Part shown: positions 44,400-57,600 of the stretch, one piece after another
How the letters are laid out: each line of letters begins with the position of its first letter
Position numbering within the stretch: the first letter of the stretch is position 1
From: Diprion similis
Taxonomy: Eukaryota > Arthropoda > Insecta > Hymenoptera > Diprionidae
DNA: 64,000 nucleotides
Assembly: GCF_021155765.1 (NCBI RefSeq)
Contig: NC_060109.1
Span: forward strand, 1,389,001 to 1,453,000
Direction of reading: 5' to 3'
Position numbers and translations under genes: made by a program
Notes under the pieces: model-generated
What the model saw: the letters and a program-made list of their open reading frames with translations, nothing else
What the model was told of the DNA's origin: nothing
The model's database searches: none

Positions 44400-47300
44400 T
44401 CCTCCTCCAACGCGTTCACGTTCAACCATAACCATCTGTGGATTTCCGGATTACATCGATATTCACGTCCACGAGGTCAAACTTGGAAGCTGCGTTATTT
44501 CCAGTTACTAGCGTTCCGGTAAGGACAAACCGTTTGTTTTGTGTTCTTTTTTTACAATCATCAAATATCTGGTTCTGCACTAATTGTAAGACAATAACAC
44601 GACAAACGAGGAAAACAAGCGTATGCATTGATAACCGATTTTAAGTATGAGGTAATTATTAAACGAAGCGTATTTTCCAATAGGATTTGCATAAATGATA
44701 ATAAAAACTGGTAAAAATTTTTCTTGTACGGTTAAGTTCATTTTTCTATTTCGAATCTGCGTACAATTGTGTCATTTCTGAGGTGGAGGGCACAATAAAT
44801 TTCTTTTGCATTACTTAATATAAAATGTTCCTGATGAATAAAAAATTATCCAATCGATAAGTGCATGCTAAATGTCAATTGCAAAATACGATCTTAAAAA
44901 TTTCGCAACACCTGGTTTTGCAGGTTGGAATCGGTTGGTCACGTGACGACGAACTACGCAAGTTGAAATCCTGTCTTCTGGCAATTCCTATCGCTGAATA
45001 TCCTCGAAAGCTAATTACCACTCGGTTTGGAAGCAACTGTGACGTAGGTAGCTTCGGGGATCTACAGAATGATAAATGCTTAAGGCACGCAAAGAAAAGA
45101 AGGGTGTAACAAGTACGTTACACGCACGGAGAATCGGCTGGGTTTTCCACTTTCTAGACGTCAATCAGTCGCTTAATGAGACCGCAAAAATAATTTATCT
45201 GAATAGTTGATGGCTGGTGAGATTCTCAATGTGCTCATGTAAAAACCGTTTTAGTAACAGTTGAGTACGAGTAGCTCTGATGAAAATTGTCAAAGAAAGT
45301 TCACGAGGAAAAGTGGCTGACCTCGAGTATTTTAAACGATTTCGCTGAAAATTTCTAATTCGTTTGACAGTCTGAGAACGTTTTTTACACGCAGATCTGG
45401 ACGAAGAAATTTAGTGGCCAAGATCGTAAAATATTAGGATCATTTTTATGATAGATTGGAATATAATTTTTACTGTAAAAGTATCATCTTACAATTAGTC
45501 ATCGTGAACTGTGAAATTATTAGGGTCAAGAGTATTCCCTACACTGTAAAAGGTATCACGAAATGAATACTAATGTCAAAACTTGACGTGAAAATATTTA
45601 ACTGCCCATATTTTCATTTCTGTCAATAAATCGCACAAAGCTAAGTTACAGAGGTTATAATTGTTGAACAAGAAATTACTTCCACGATGATTTACACTTG
45701 AAGTCCGAACGAAGATAAATACTACCCATCATTCAAACTTCATGCTAGACAAAACAGTTCGGAGGTTCAATTACCGTTAATACTAATGCAAGATGACGAA
45801 TAACCAGACTCGTAATAAAACCATTTAACCGATGTACACATTTTGTATGGAGAAAAAATTGTCACTTTAATACCGAATAAAAATTTGACGCGTGTTTAAA
45901 AACGGCAAAGCATTTTATCGAATTGCCGAAGGTTTTTCGGATCAAGTAGTCGGGAATGAGCTGCTGACTGATTCTCTGTGCAACCATGGGAATTGGCTTT
46001 ATTTATTGAAATATGAGACGACGCGAGTATCGCAAATATTTAAATCAACTTTGTCAAGTCAAGCTGTTAAACCGCAACGTTACACACATGCATGTGTTAT
46101 AATACATTTACGTTACGGCACGTACGTTGTACAGAAGTGATATTTATTCCGCCTCGTTGATTCTTGCTACCGCAATATTCGTGCAAACTGAGTTCAAGGT
46201 TCGAATTTAAGGCATGTGCATATCGCACGTGGTTTATACCAACTGATTTCGCACAGTATCTTGAGTCGCAGAATATTCAAGGTCAACGATATTGGATTAC
46301 AGTAACGACCGCCAGAGAGCCATCCTGGCTCGAGTTCAAGGATCCAATACATGGAAGGCATTTATTTTTACATTTAGCTGAATTGATTAGATTTGTGGTG
46401 GTGGATTTCCTTTTATCGAGAAAAAAAATACATATAGGAAGTACGAAAAATTATGAAAAATAAGTTACTGATCTCACTCAACGTGGATCATTCATTCACA
46501 CTTGAAACGTTCGAATAATTTCGCGTGTCAATTGTTTTTAGAAATTCAGATTTGTTTACCATAGAATTTTTCCAATTTATTTATGCAAAGTTTTATATCA
46601 AAATTTCATAAATTATGTTGATAATAATATTAGATATAAGTAACATTTTTTTTATATTCTGTACTAAAATTAAAGCGAATCTTAAAGCAAATTCTGCCTT
46701 CAGTGTAGCGAGAGAAAGTTTCGGTTGTCGTGCGGTTTTATATCATACGATGTCGAACTATATTTTAATTTTTTACAGTAACCAAGAAATGTACTTGAAA
46801 ATATATTTGAAAATAAGTAAAATAAACTTTGACTATGTTGGCGCAACTAAAACTCGGTTTAGACAACTTGTTGATAGAAAAAATTGTACAAACAAATCTG
46901 ATGTTCCAATAACTAGAAATTATAGTATTGACAATTATAATTACGTACTAAATGAATACTTGTACGAAATTTTCTCGTGAAATAGCCCATTTTACTTAAA
47001 CTATATAGTGATTATAACTAATGAAATTTTTCTCCATGTATTCTGGTACGTTTTGTTATATGCTATGATTTCCGTAATTTTTGATCGTGAGATAATTCGT
47101 TTTCGGTCCTGACCCGAGACATGAGTCACGGTTGACTCGCGATTTACGTGAACGACTGTGGACCGCGGTAATAAACCTTTCGGATGTATGTTTGTTTTTG
47201 CAATCCGAGCGCGCGCTTGTGTAGTTGAAAAAGAATAAGGGGGAGCATTTACATTTGTTTGATTTGAATCAGCTTCAGAGTCTAATTTCAAAGCTTGAAA

Positions 47301-47890
47301 ACTCGACAAACATTTACGTTTAACGAGAACTTCTTTTCAATAAAAATTTGATTTTCTTTGTGAATAGGCGTGAAGTCGTAAAGCACTTTGTTACGCCTCG
47401 ATTGCAACTGAGGAAACTAAACTGCAATATGTTCAACGATCGTTTCCGTGGCTGCACTTCACTGATAAATGTGTTCTCCTTGGAAATTGGAAAAAAAATA
47501 TGCTATGTTGTATTATTTTTTTATAATAACGATATAAATGAACCTCGATACTCTTTAAAACTCATTCATTATCAACAGCCGATAGTAAAAACGTCAAAAA
47601 TCAACGAAATTTCATCGATCGATAAATTCCAAAGTTGTCGTATCAAGATTCCACACTGAATGGTACACGGTTTTTCCCAACTATTCACAGAGAATGTTAA
47701 TTTCACGGTCCGCATCTGAACTAAATCGATGAGCTGATGTAGAATCGAGAGAAAGATACGCCATTAATTGGACCAAGAATTGAATTCTGAATGTTGCTAG
47801 CCGATCCTCGAAGGATAACGCTACAGCGTACATCGACTCTCGACGTTTGATAAGTTTCTTGAAATATCTCAAGTCGGCAGAGTAACGTAA
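44400..47890. other. Divergent intergenic region between Kazal 1 and spondin exon 1a
   Basis: No gene is supported here. Two open frames of 80-120 codons (for example 45,892-46,140 and 46,615-46,980) have no conserved look and are not preserved in unit 2. Blocks conserved between the two duplicate units (46,146-46,235 and 47,090-47,290) may be regulatory. Confidence 0.5.
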
Positions 47891-47895
47891 CCGGG

Positions 47896-47902
47896 TATAA
47901 AT
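47896..47902 (+). promoter_or_regulatory. TATA box of spondin exon 1a promoter
   Basis: TATAAAT is followed by ACAGTT about 31 bases later (near 47,926), which suits an initiator. The ATG is at 48,450, giving a 5' untranslated region of about 520 bases unless an upstream intron is present. Confidence 0.5.
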
Positions 47903-48449
47903 ATCGGGCAGAGTTTCGGGCGGCAAACAGTTTTGCAAGGCGAGGCTGCCGGAACGGAGAACCCCAACCATCCTAGTCGTCCTAGTCGTTGCTGTAAAAG
48001 AGCTCGACTAGGTTCTTTGTAACTCCGGTTCATCGGCACGGTGCTCATCTGAGCTGCGCCCACGTGTCTTAGATAATAGCACCGAAACGGGGAGGATAAC
48101 GTTAGAAAGTGAAGCGTCAAGTGGCTCTCCGTCATCTTAAAACCGCGACTCGTTGGACCGATGTCGGAACTTCTTTGCGATAGCTCGACAATAAACTACG
48201 GTAGGAGTGATTAAATGATGCTCTCGGATCGGTACTGCGATAAACTACGGTCAAAAAGCCTCGAGTAACTGCTGAACTTGAAGTTTTGTGAGAACTCGGT
48301 GCACCACCAAACATCGAAATCTGTAATGAAGGTGAAACGGGTACCGGTATCGAGCTAAGTGGACAGTGGATGAAAATAAAGCGAACGCTGCGCATGTGAT
48401 TGAATTCAGGAATTCGGAAGAACGCGTGTTTCAAGTGGCAGATCTGAAG

Positions 48450-48639
48450 ATGTGGTTTCTCGCATCGTTCCTTATCATCCTGCCAATTTTCGTCGAATCA
48501 AGAGTATCGCGCAACGATATCTGCAGTTCGAATACGTTGGCAGTATACAAATTACGGATGGACACACACTGGTCAAACGAAACATTCCCAAAGCAGTATC
48601 CGCTCTTCAGGCCAGCCGCTCAATTCTCTCGTTTATTGG
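48450..48639 (+). CDS. mspo: Spondin exon 1a (upstream first exon)
   Basis: This exon encodes the signal peptide and the first 63 residues and ends in phase 1 with the donor GGTAAGTTC. An in-frame ATG also exists at 48,366, but the Met at 48,450 directly starts the signal peptide and is the better start. The peptide is the same as that of exon 1b. Use of this exon would need a splice of about 10 kb over unit 2. Confidence 0.7.
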
Positions 48640-51600
48640 GTAAGTTCACTTTCTTGCTCTCTCGTATTGTGATATCTCCATGTCTGCTCTTGTACAAGTT
48701 TACGATATTCCATTACTGCGATTATGTTGAAGATTCGAGGAAAGCTCAAAACTTATAGGAGTTTTTTACAGCGTCCATGGGAAAGCAATTGCACGGCTAA
48801 AAATAGAAAGCAAAACATTACAAGTTATTATTTATCGAAATGGTATAATCCTGTAAGTGAAATGGTTCTTCGGTGATAAGAAATCAATAGATACTGTTCA
48901 AATATTTAGCAATTTACACTCGAACAGTAATCCACCTATATATATCGCTCGTTCCACGTGAAACCATACACTAAATTTTAATCAACAACTCCGATTTTCT
49001 TCAAATTTTACAAACGCATTCTATTAATGAAATAATGGAACACCTGTTTCGTAAAAAAAATTCACATTTTTTCTTGAAGAAGATACGCATGGTTAAAAAT
49101 TGCAGGAAATCACAAAAAACGTTGCGCATGCGGACATTCAAACTGCTATATCTTCGAATCCATTGGTCATACAAAAAAATGTAACAGATCGATTTTGAAG
49201 ATCTGGAATCATTCTGTGCAGTGATATATTTCAAATTTGCTTTTGACGTTATTAAATAATTATTATTTTGATTATAAATTTTACGTTGGTGAGTCGATTA
49301 TGAAAATAGCAAATGAAATTTATAAACAAACAATAATTATATAATAATGTCAAATAGTAATGACGATAAAATTGTAAAGTTACTCGATAACAATTCTTGG
49401 GTAAAAAATAAGAATAATTTGTACTTTATCTGTAATACGGGTTGTAACCGTGATTTGACGTAAGGCAACGATGAAGAGGTCGGCCACTCGAAAGAAAAGT
49501 GACATAATGATTGCAAACTATAGAGACTACATGAAATTTTTCATCATTGCAAAAGATATTCCCATTGAAATATGAAAATTGTACTACATCTATGACTACA
49601 GAAAAATTTCATGGCTACTGTGATTACAGAAAAAGCAATAATGTGTAATCAACGTCAGTTATTTCGTTTTTACAACAAATGGGAACGCACAGCAGCGCGA
49701 GGCGCAAAGTGACGGAGTGGTAGTTGAGGTCCTCGAGGATGCGATCGTCACTGTACCATCATCTGGATTTCTTTCCCACCAATTTTGCTGGGCTGATGCA
49801 TCGTGGACGAAGCATGCCAAAACTACGATTCATGGGAGGGAGAATGACAAGTCGTTGAATGGTCATTCATGAGTGCAGTGTAAGACATATAATAGCCTGT
49901 CACGTGAGGAAATTATAGTTGGAAATGGCAATCTCATGATTATGCGAGAGATTCGACATTTGGTAGTTTGCTGTTCCAATTAGTGAGGAACACATCTGCT
50001 GACGATGAGTTCAAGTTAACCGCCAGAAGCACCTCGAGTGTAAAAATTCCGCGATAAGTAGCTTCATTAAAGTTGGTGACAAACACCAAGAAGAATCGTT
50101 CGTTCAATTTCAAGAGTACAAAAGTGATTATCTAGCAAAAATCTCTCCATCATCTCGAAAAACTGTTCAGATCCAAACCATCGCCAAGTCCATTACAACA
50201 CTTGCTTAGTGAAGAAATTGGTAATCAACTAATGCAATTGAAATATGAAACATGTGAAGAATTTCACGAGAAAATTGAAAAACGTGGTAAAAAAAATGGA
50301 GCAAAAACATTTTTGATCAGCTGAATGTACATAAGTAGTAACACTCACCGGCAACAATGACAAGAGATGTTGATGCTACTTTCATGATGAACAGTCTGAC
50401 TATCTTTCTTCAGGAATGTGCAGAACAGTCTGATAACGTAAACACTTCAGTGTTGCTGATACGCTTGATTACCGCCGTTGGTAGTCTTTTCTCCACCACG
50501 TTGTTATCAAAAGTGCACTGAATCTGGCGAGGTAATTTCGAGTTTTATATACGCGAATGCCTCTCGAAAAAAAAACCTCCGAACCAACATACACTTTGAC
50601 ATCTCTGTCGGTAAGACTTAAGCCTGTGTTAAAATCGACTAAAGTAAAAATTGTACATGTATTGGCACAGACGGATACTGCGATTCCGATTCAAGAAACA
50701 TTCACGATATGCGGAGAATCCATCAACATAGTCTCAGGATTTTCCTTATTGACCGCGATCACGGTCGATTATAAGTAATGTGGATTACAGGGTTCTATAT
50801 TCACATTCTTCACATCGAAGTTGGAAGCGTTGATCTCTTCAATTATGGTGTCACATGTCTGATGGCAGAATGTCGTACGTGCCATTATATGATCGTTTGG
50901 CAATTTTCAAATCAAAAGGTTGTGTATTTTTTTTCCATATTTACCTACGTGAAACACCTGAAAATAGGTTCAGTAATGCTGAAAAGTGTAGAAAAGTTGT
51001 GGATACGCGTATGAGTACAGAAAATTCTTTACCGCACTTCAAATGTTGAATCTTGAGCTCCGGAAATAGCTTTGAAGATTCGGTGTTATCACGTATGCAC
51101 GATATACGGATCCAATATGGTGGATGTAAAATGGAGAAAACTATCAAAATTCGGTGATTCGCAAGTGATTTAAGCAAAACCCAAGACAGCCGATTTATCC
51201 GCACGGCTGTCGATTAAAGATCGTATGTTGGCACATCGAAATTGGGAATTTTTTAAATGATCTTCAATTTCGATTTATCTGCGCGTCCCGAATATTTTTG
51301 AAGCCTTTTTCAGATGGGAAAAATGTGAGTACAACCATCTGCTTTTATGTTTGACTATTTTCCGGGAAAATTAAAAAATTATTCTTGTTTTTGATTCATT
51401 CATGCGTTTCAGGTAGTTCTACAGTTTTTGCAATCAAAAAATTTATTTTAAATAAAATTGGGGGTTCAACATTCTTTCGTATTCATTTTTTTTTTTTCTT
51501 TAGCTGTATCATTTGTTACCGATAAGTAATCGTATCTATCAATCAACATACGAAATTTTTTTATTCTGGTTTTCAATTGCTAATTTTTATCGATCTGGAC

Positions 51601-54600
51601 GTTTTCGAATCTAATGCAGCAAAGAGAAAAAAAAAATCGTTACACGACCTTTTGCCACTAAAATCGTATTTTTGGCACTTAGAATCCTATGCCATTGGAC
51701 ATCCGATATACCTATAATAAATTCTAAAATTAATTTCTTTCGACGTTCTGCAATATGCATTCCGCAATAATGCTGCAGTGCATTTACTTTTGACCTAGAT
51801 GGTTGGAGATACGATTATACGATCTTTAATTTCCTCAATACTACGAAATCAAATTCGGTTGATAATTCTTGCAATTATATATCCGCTTCTGAGAATACGA
51901 CGAGAGGATAAGACGAAACGAATATTCTCTTCTTCTTATTTTTTCCTTATGGCTATGTCCCACGGACTTATGGACGGAGTATTCCCGTGCGGGGCTATAC
52001 CATAAGACCGAAGGAGAATCGGATCGATCAGCCATCTTAATAGGAGCCAATTGCGCGCCACGTTCAAACCGGTTACCCCACATAATAATTAATAATTACT
52101 ATCGATGGAGTTTGCTGATAAATATAAGCTTAAATGTAGTGTCTTATTTTCTTAAATAATAATTTATATTGTTTTATTCGGAAATGGTAATTTCTTTTTA
52201 TGATTATATGAATATTGACTAAAGTAAAATGTAATATATATACAGTAATGGCTTGTTAAAGTATTTTTTCAGGGTATAGAAATTACGATTTTGATGTAAC
52301 GATCCGTAACTTGTGGGGTAAATTTACATTATTGAAGATACATTCTGTGATTGAATTTCCTGAAAACAGCGTCAAACTCATTTCTCTATATTCGAAATAA
52401 AAGTGAGCTACGACATTTATAAAGAAATTAATTGCCACTCGGCTTGGGAGCAACAGTGACGTAGGCAGATTCAGAGACCTGCGGAGTAATAAATGACTTT
52501 TCATTGCAAGTTAATTTTGTCATTTGGCCTTTTTTACATTTTATGTGTTTTTTATTTGGATTTAGGTATACGAGATTAATCATGCGAGTATTGAACGGTG
52601 TACCTACTTTTCGTCGTTTGTATTTATCCATCTAACTTTAGTTGTCAAGTCAAGATCTTGGAAAATTCGTCCATATGCATATAATTCATTCTTGTTGATT
52701 CTTGCTACCGCAATAATCGTACAGAACTTGTTCAAAGTTCAAATTTCAGGTATGTGCATATCGCACGCTCATTCTATCAAGTGTTTCCAGAAAATCAGAT
52801 CTTCATGCCAAAGGATTTCTTTGCAAGTAATGCATTAGTTACTTGTTCCAATTTTTTTTTCTAATTTCAACATTATATAAATAATTATTGCCAAGTGTCC
52901 CATTATGCTACACCTTCCTACTAAACGTAAAAAAAAAAAAAAAAAAAAAAAAAAAGGTCTGGTGTGTTCAAGTATTCATCGTCCGCTATCTATTATTTTT
53001 GTAATTTCTAATTATGTGGGAACTCCTTTTCGGTCCTGACGTAAGACATGACTCAGGGCTGACTCGCGATTTACGAGTATTATATTTGAGTGTGAATTAG
53101 AACGTGTCTACATCGCGGCAATAAACTGCCGGAACGTAGATGTTTGTTTTTAGATTCCGAGCGTGAGTGTGGCCCAATTGAAAAACAATAAAAGAGAGCC
53201 TCTACATTTGCTTGATTTGAATCAGCTGGAGATCGTAATCTCGTAGCTTGGAAATTAAACAAAAAATTGACGATCACTGAGAATTCGTGTGCACTTAAAT
53301 TTGGATTTTCTTTGCGAGGTGTTTCTCTTCGTGTCATAAAACACTCTACGTTTCAACTTCAGCTAACGAAACTAAAATGCAATTTGTTACAGTTCCGTTG
53401 GTTTAGCATGGTTATACCAGTTCTGAAGGGTCGCTTAAACGTATTTCCGATGGTCGTTTCTGCGGCTGCACTTCACTTATAAATAGATGTCGATTATACC
53501 TTGTGCAACAGAAACTAGTTCGCTTTCGTTTCACTATAAGTGTGCTGGAGGAATATTTTGAAAACGGCACCTGGAGGCAAGCCTCGATCTCACGTCTCGA
53601 CGCTTTTGGCTTTTGTATGATCAGACGATAGCTTATGCTTTCTTGAATCTATGTCAAAATCACGCCCACCTCCGATGATGCTATGTTAATCGTGGATCAA
53701 AAGACAGCCGTTCGGCACTTTTGAGGTGACCAGTATTAGTGTTCAACTTGGAAATTGGAAAAAAATTATGCTATGTTGTATTACTTTTTTACTACAACGA
53801 TATAAATGAACTCGACACTCTTTAAAACTCATTCATTATCAACAGCCGATAGTAAAAACGTCAAAAATCAACGAAATTTCATCGATCGATAAATTCCAAA
53901 GTTGTCGTATCAAGATTCCACACTGAATGGTACACGGTTTTTTCCAACTATTCACAGAGAATGTTAATTTCACGGTCCGCATCTGAACTAAATCGATGAG
54001 CTGATGTAGAATCGAGAGAAAGATACGCCATTAATTGGACCAAGAATTGAATTCTGAATGTTGCTAGCCGATCCTCGAAGGATAACGCTACAGCGTACAT
54101 CGACTCTCGACGTTTGATAAGTTTCTTGAAATATCTCAAGTCGGCAGAGTAACGTAACCGGGTATAAATATCGGGCAGAGTTTCGGGCGGCAAACAGTTT
54201 TGCAAGGCGAGGCTGCCGGAACGGAGAACCCCAACCATCCTAGTCGTCCTAGTCGTTGCTGTAAAAGAGCTCGACTAGGTTCTTTGTAACTCCGGTTCAT
54301 CGGCACGGTGCTCATCTGAGCTGCGCCCACGTGTCTTAGATAATAGCACCGAAACGGGGAGGATAACGTTAGAAAGTGAAGCGTCAAGTGGCTCTCCGTC
54401 ATCTTAAAACCGCGACTCGTTGGACCGATGTCGGAACTTCTTTGCGATAGCTCGACAATAAACTACAGTAGGAGTGATTAAATGATGCTCTCGGATCGGT
54501 ACTGCGATAAACTACGGTCAAAAAGCCTCGAGTAACTGCTGAACTTGAAGTTTTGTGAGAACTCGGTGCACCACCAAACATCGAAATCTGTAATGAAGGT

Positions 54601-57600
54601 GAAACGGGTACCGGTATCGAGCTAAGTGGACAGTGGATGAAAATAAAGCGAACGCTGCGCATGTGATTGAATTCAGGAATTCGGAAGAACGCGTGTTTCA
54701 AGTGGCAGATCTGAAGATGTGGTTTCTCGCATCGTTCCTTATCATCCTGCCAATTTTCGTCGAATCAAGAGTATCGCGCAACGATATCTGCAGTTCGAAT
54801 ACGTTGGCAGTATACAAATTACGGATGGACACACACTGGTCAAACGAAACGTTCCCAAAGCAGTATCCGCTCTTCAGGCCAGCTGCTCAATTCTCTCGTT
54901 TGTTAGGTAAATACCCTTCATTGCACTTTTTCGCTTTGTCATATTGTATTATCTTTATGTTTGCCCTCATAAAAGTTCACCAAGTTCAACGACCAAAAAA
55001 ACTGGCAAACATCAAAGTGAATTATTATTTTTGTACATGACATATCCCTTTACTGAGCGAAATTTCAACTCTCATATCACACTAGCTAGAGTAATATCAG
55101 TCACCAATACTTATTTTTCTGCTTATTGGGACCTTAAGTCTGTTTCTTCAATTTGCTATTTTTTTTTTAGTCAAATAAGACTGTAACATCAATTTATTTT
55201 TTCCAAGACATGAATAATCTAATTAGAAAAAAGTATAATACAAGTGATCATAATGAAAACAAATTGTCTAAAATTGTGTCTTGAACTTTTTGGTGACGAT
55301 TACAAAGTTCATCGTTCCATTCTCATCCCGAGAACTACATTTCTCGTTTACGGTAAAAACCGAAAATAGTTGCGAACTGTATAGTAACCAAAAGTAGAAA
55401 TTTCTCTTGATGTTCCCAGGCAAATCTCGGAAACGTCATAGCTTTATGTAAAAGATATCAATCGTTGAAACGTCGTGCCCCGGAGGTCCAAGCTTGGCTC
55501 GTAGCTTTTCATGGTGAATTACATTCGCATGAAAGAGCCTTTCACACAGCGTATATAATATGTGATTCGCGCATTTAGCCCATGGCACAGACTCAGATAA
55601 ATCGCTGAATTATAATACTGAGCAGGGGGATCAGATCCTGAGGACGCTAGACAGTTGTAACTTATGATGACATGAACCCGGAAATCTGAGAGTGTACATT
55701 AGACTGTGCCAAATGAAGCAACTATGTTTTTTTTCGGTCCCATACGAATATCAGGTTGTCTCTCACAAAGAAAAATTCTGGTAAAGTTTCAGCTCGATAT
55801 GCCCATTTTTCAGTTAGCGTTCGCGTAAGTAAGAATTTTTTGAAAAAAAATTTTTGTCCCCATTTTATGTTCGATAACTCGTTAAATATGATCGATAAAA
55901 AAAAAGAACAAAATGTCATTTTGTAGGGAATTAAATTGTCTGCAAAAGTAACTTTTTTCTGGAGTCAATGATACCTAATTTTATATAAAAATTTATATTT
56001 ATGTTTGTTGTTAAATTTTTATTGTTTAAATTTCTGCAAAGCCAGAACATCGCATTTTCCTTCAATTGATATTTTCTTAGTATTTTATTATTATAACCAT
56101 TATGCATGTTTATCGATAAAATAACAATTTTTCATAAATAGTATCAGAATCTTAAAACAATTATTATGAACAGTATTTTACCACAGATAAAAATTAATGG
56201 AAAAGTTAAATGCGAAAAACGTTAAAACGAAAGAAAAGTATTGTTACGAAAATCGTTAATATAAGTAGCTTAAAGTTAATTTATTTACTCAAAATATAAA
56301 AACTATTTCTTTAGATCATAAGATTTTATAAAAAATCGAAATTACTGAGTTTTATACGTAATATCGTTGTTTTGTAAGTGTTTAACGATAAATATGAATG
56401 TAAATTTTGACAAAAAATTAGATTTAATTGACTTCAGAAAAAAAGTGGCTGATTTTTTTAATTCGATCAAAAATTACTTTTCCAGAGGATTTAATTCCCT
56501 AAAAAATGCCACCTTGTTCGTTTTTTAATCGATCATATTTAATGATTTATAGAACATAAAATTAAAACAAAAATTTTTTTTTTTAAACATTTTTATCCAC
56601 GCGAGCGCTAATTGAAAAATGGACGTATCAAGCTGAAACTTTAGCAGAATTTCTTTTTACAAGAGACAACCTTATTTTCGTATGTCACAGTCTAATGTAC
56701 ATGGACTCGGTGCTCGAAGGAGTCATTACACGCGCCTTTTGCACAGTGTTATTTTTAATTTCTTTTAATTAATCACGGTTTGATGTCGCGTCGTCTCTGC
56801 TGCTCGGTTGTCAAGTCGAATATTGTATTATCCAGAGACAGCTGTAGAAACATAATTGAAACATTCAGGCTGAGCGAGGCATAACCGAAAGACACTTCGA
56901 ACTATGTAATAAATGGCGTTCACGAATCTTCTCACTTAAGAAACTGGTGACATGCAATTGAATGACTAAATTACGAGTGATCGTTATTTACGTTCGCAAA
57001 CTGTTTTTTTAAGCCTCGTTAAACTGCCAATTAGCTTTTATACGCCCAGAGGATGAGACTTATTTCAATACGATTTTATGAGGATATAAAGCTGTTTCAT
57101 TTATCGTAAAAAAAAAACGCGGATCTTGTGCTTAAAAAAAGTTATGCAGCCTTATAGAAAATAAATTCCAATTTTATGAATATTGTGTCCGTACTTCGAT
57201 AATTATAATGAAAGCTGAATAAATTAACTTATTTGGTTATACAGCAAAATTTAATCCAAGTTGCATCTTATTTAAAAAAAATTCGTCACCATAGATGAAA
57301 TTTAATTTTCGGATCACGTATATTGTTAAAAAATGACTTGCAAATTCTTCTGCAAAACGAAGAAATTTTATTCAAAGTTGGAGGGTATACAAACCAAATC
57401 GACGTTGGATTTGAATTCAGCGCATTAAAATACAGAAAAAAAATACTTGATCTAGTTTAAGAAATTTTTTTTCGTCTGTATAATTGCATAATTGCAATTT
57501 TTCACGATTTTTTAACGATCTTCAGCGGTTATTCGTAACTTACTAAAACTTTGGAGGGTCTACGAGCTAAATTAACTCATGATTTCGATTCAGGGCATCG

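Larger units (their letters stand above)
47480..48639 (+). repeat. Near-identical block shared with 53,755-54,906
   Basis: The promoter, 5' untranslated region and first exon of spondin are almost identical in the two units over about 1.15 kb; I see only a few substitutions, most near the two ends. Sequences just outside, upstream of 47,480 and in the intron after 48,640, are much more diverged. A recent gene conversion would explain this. Confidence 0.8.
42050..48720. repeat. Tandem duplication, unit 1 (Kazal gene + spondin first exon)
   Basis: Unit 1 runs from Kazal exon 3 (42,056) to just past spondin exon 1a (48,639). Unit 2 (48,753-55,000) repeats the same order: exon-3-like sequence at 48,753, exon 2/1 copies at 49,711-50,385, the divergent TATA boxes, the intergenic region and exon 1b at 54,717. 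Matching intergenic blocks include 44,990-45,090 with 52,430-52,490, 46,150-46,235 with 52,693-52,770, and 47,090-47,290 with 53,025-53,240. The spacing between matching points varies from about 6.2 to 7.4 kb owing to indels. Similarity is uneven: some blocks are nearly identical, others only weakly alike. Confidence 0.85.
48755..55000. repeat. Tandem duplication, unit 2
   Basis: Second copy of the block described at 42,050-48,720, with the Kazal gene damaged and spondin exon 1b at the right end. Compared with unit 1 it lacks several hundred bases between Kazal exon 3 and exon 1, and about 1.1 kb of the intergenic region. A 27-base poly(A) run (52,929-52,955) is specific to this unit. Confidence 0.85.

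Noticed and set aside
47681..48434. Minus-strand frames upstream of spondin exon 1a and their twins at 53,948-54,701
   Set aside because: They are the same in both units only because the DNA is nearly identical. They overlap the promoter and 5' untranslated region and show no codon-level conservation that I can see.
48366..48449. Upstream in-frame ATG for spondin exon 1a
   Set aside because: Starting there would bury the signal peptide behind 28 charged residues; the ATG at 48,450 gives a proper secretory start.
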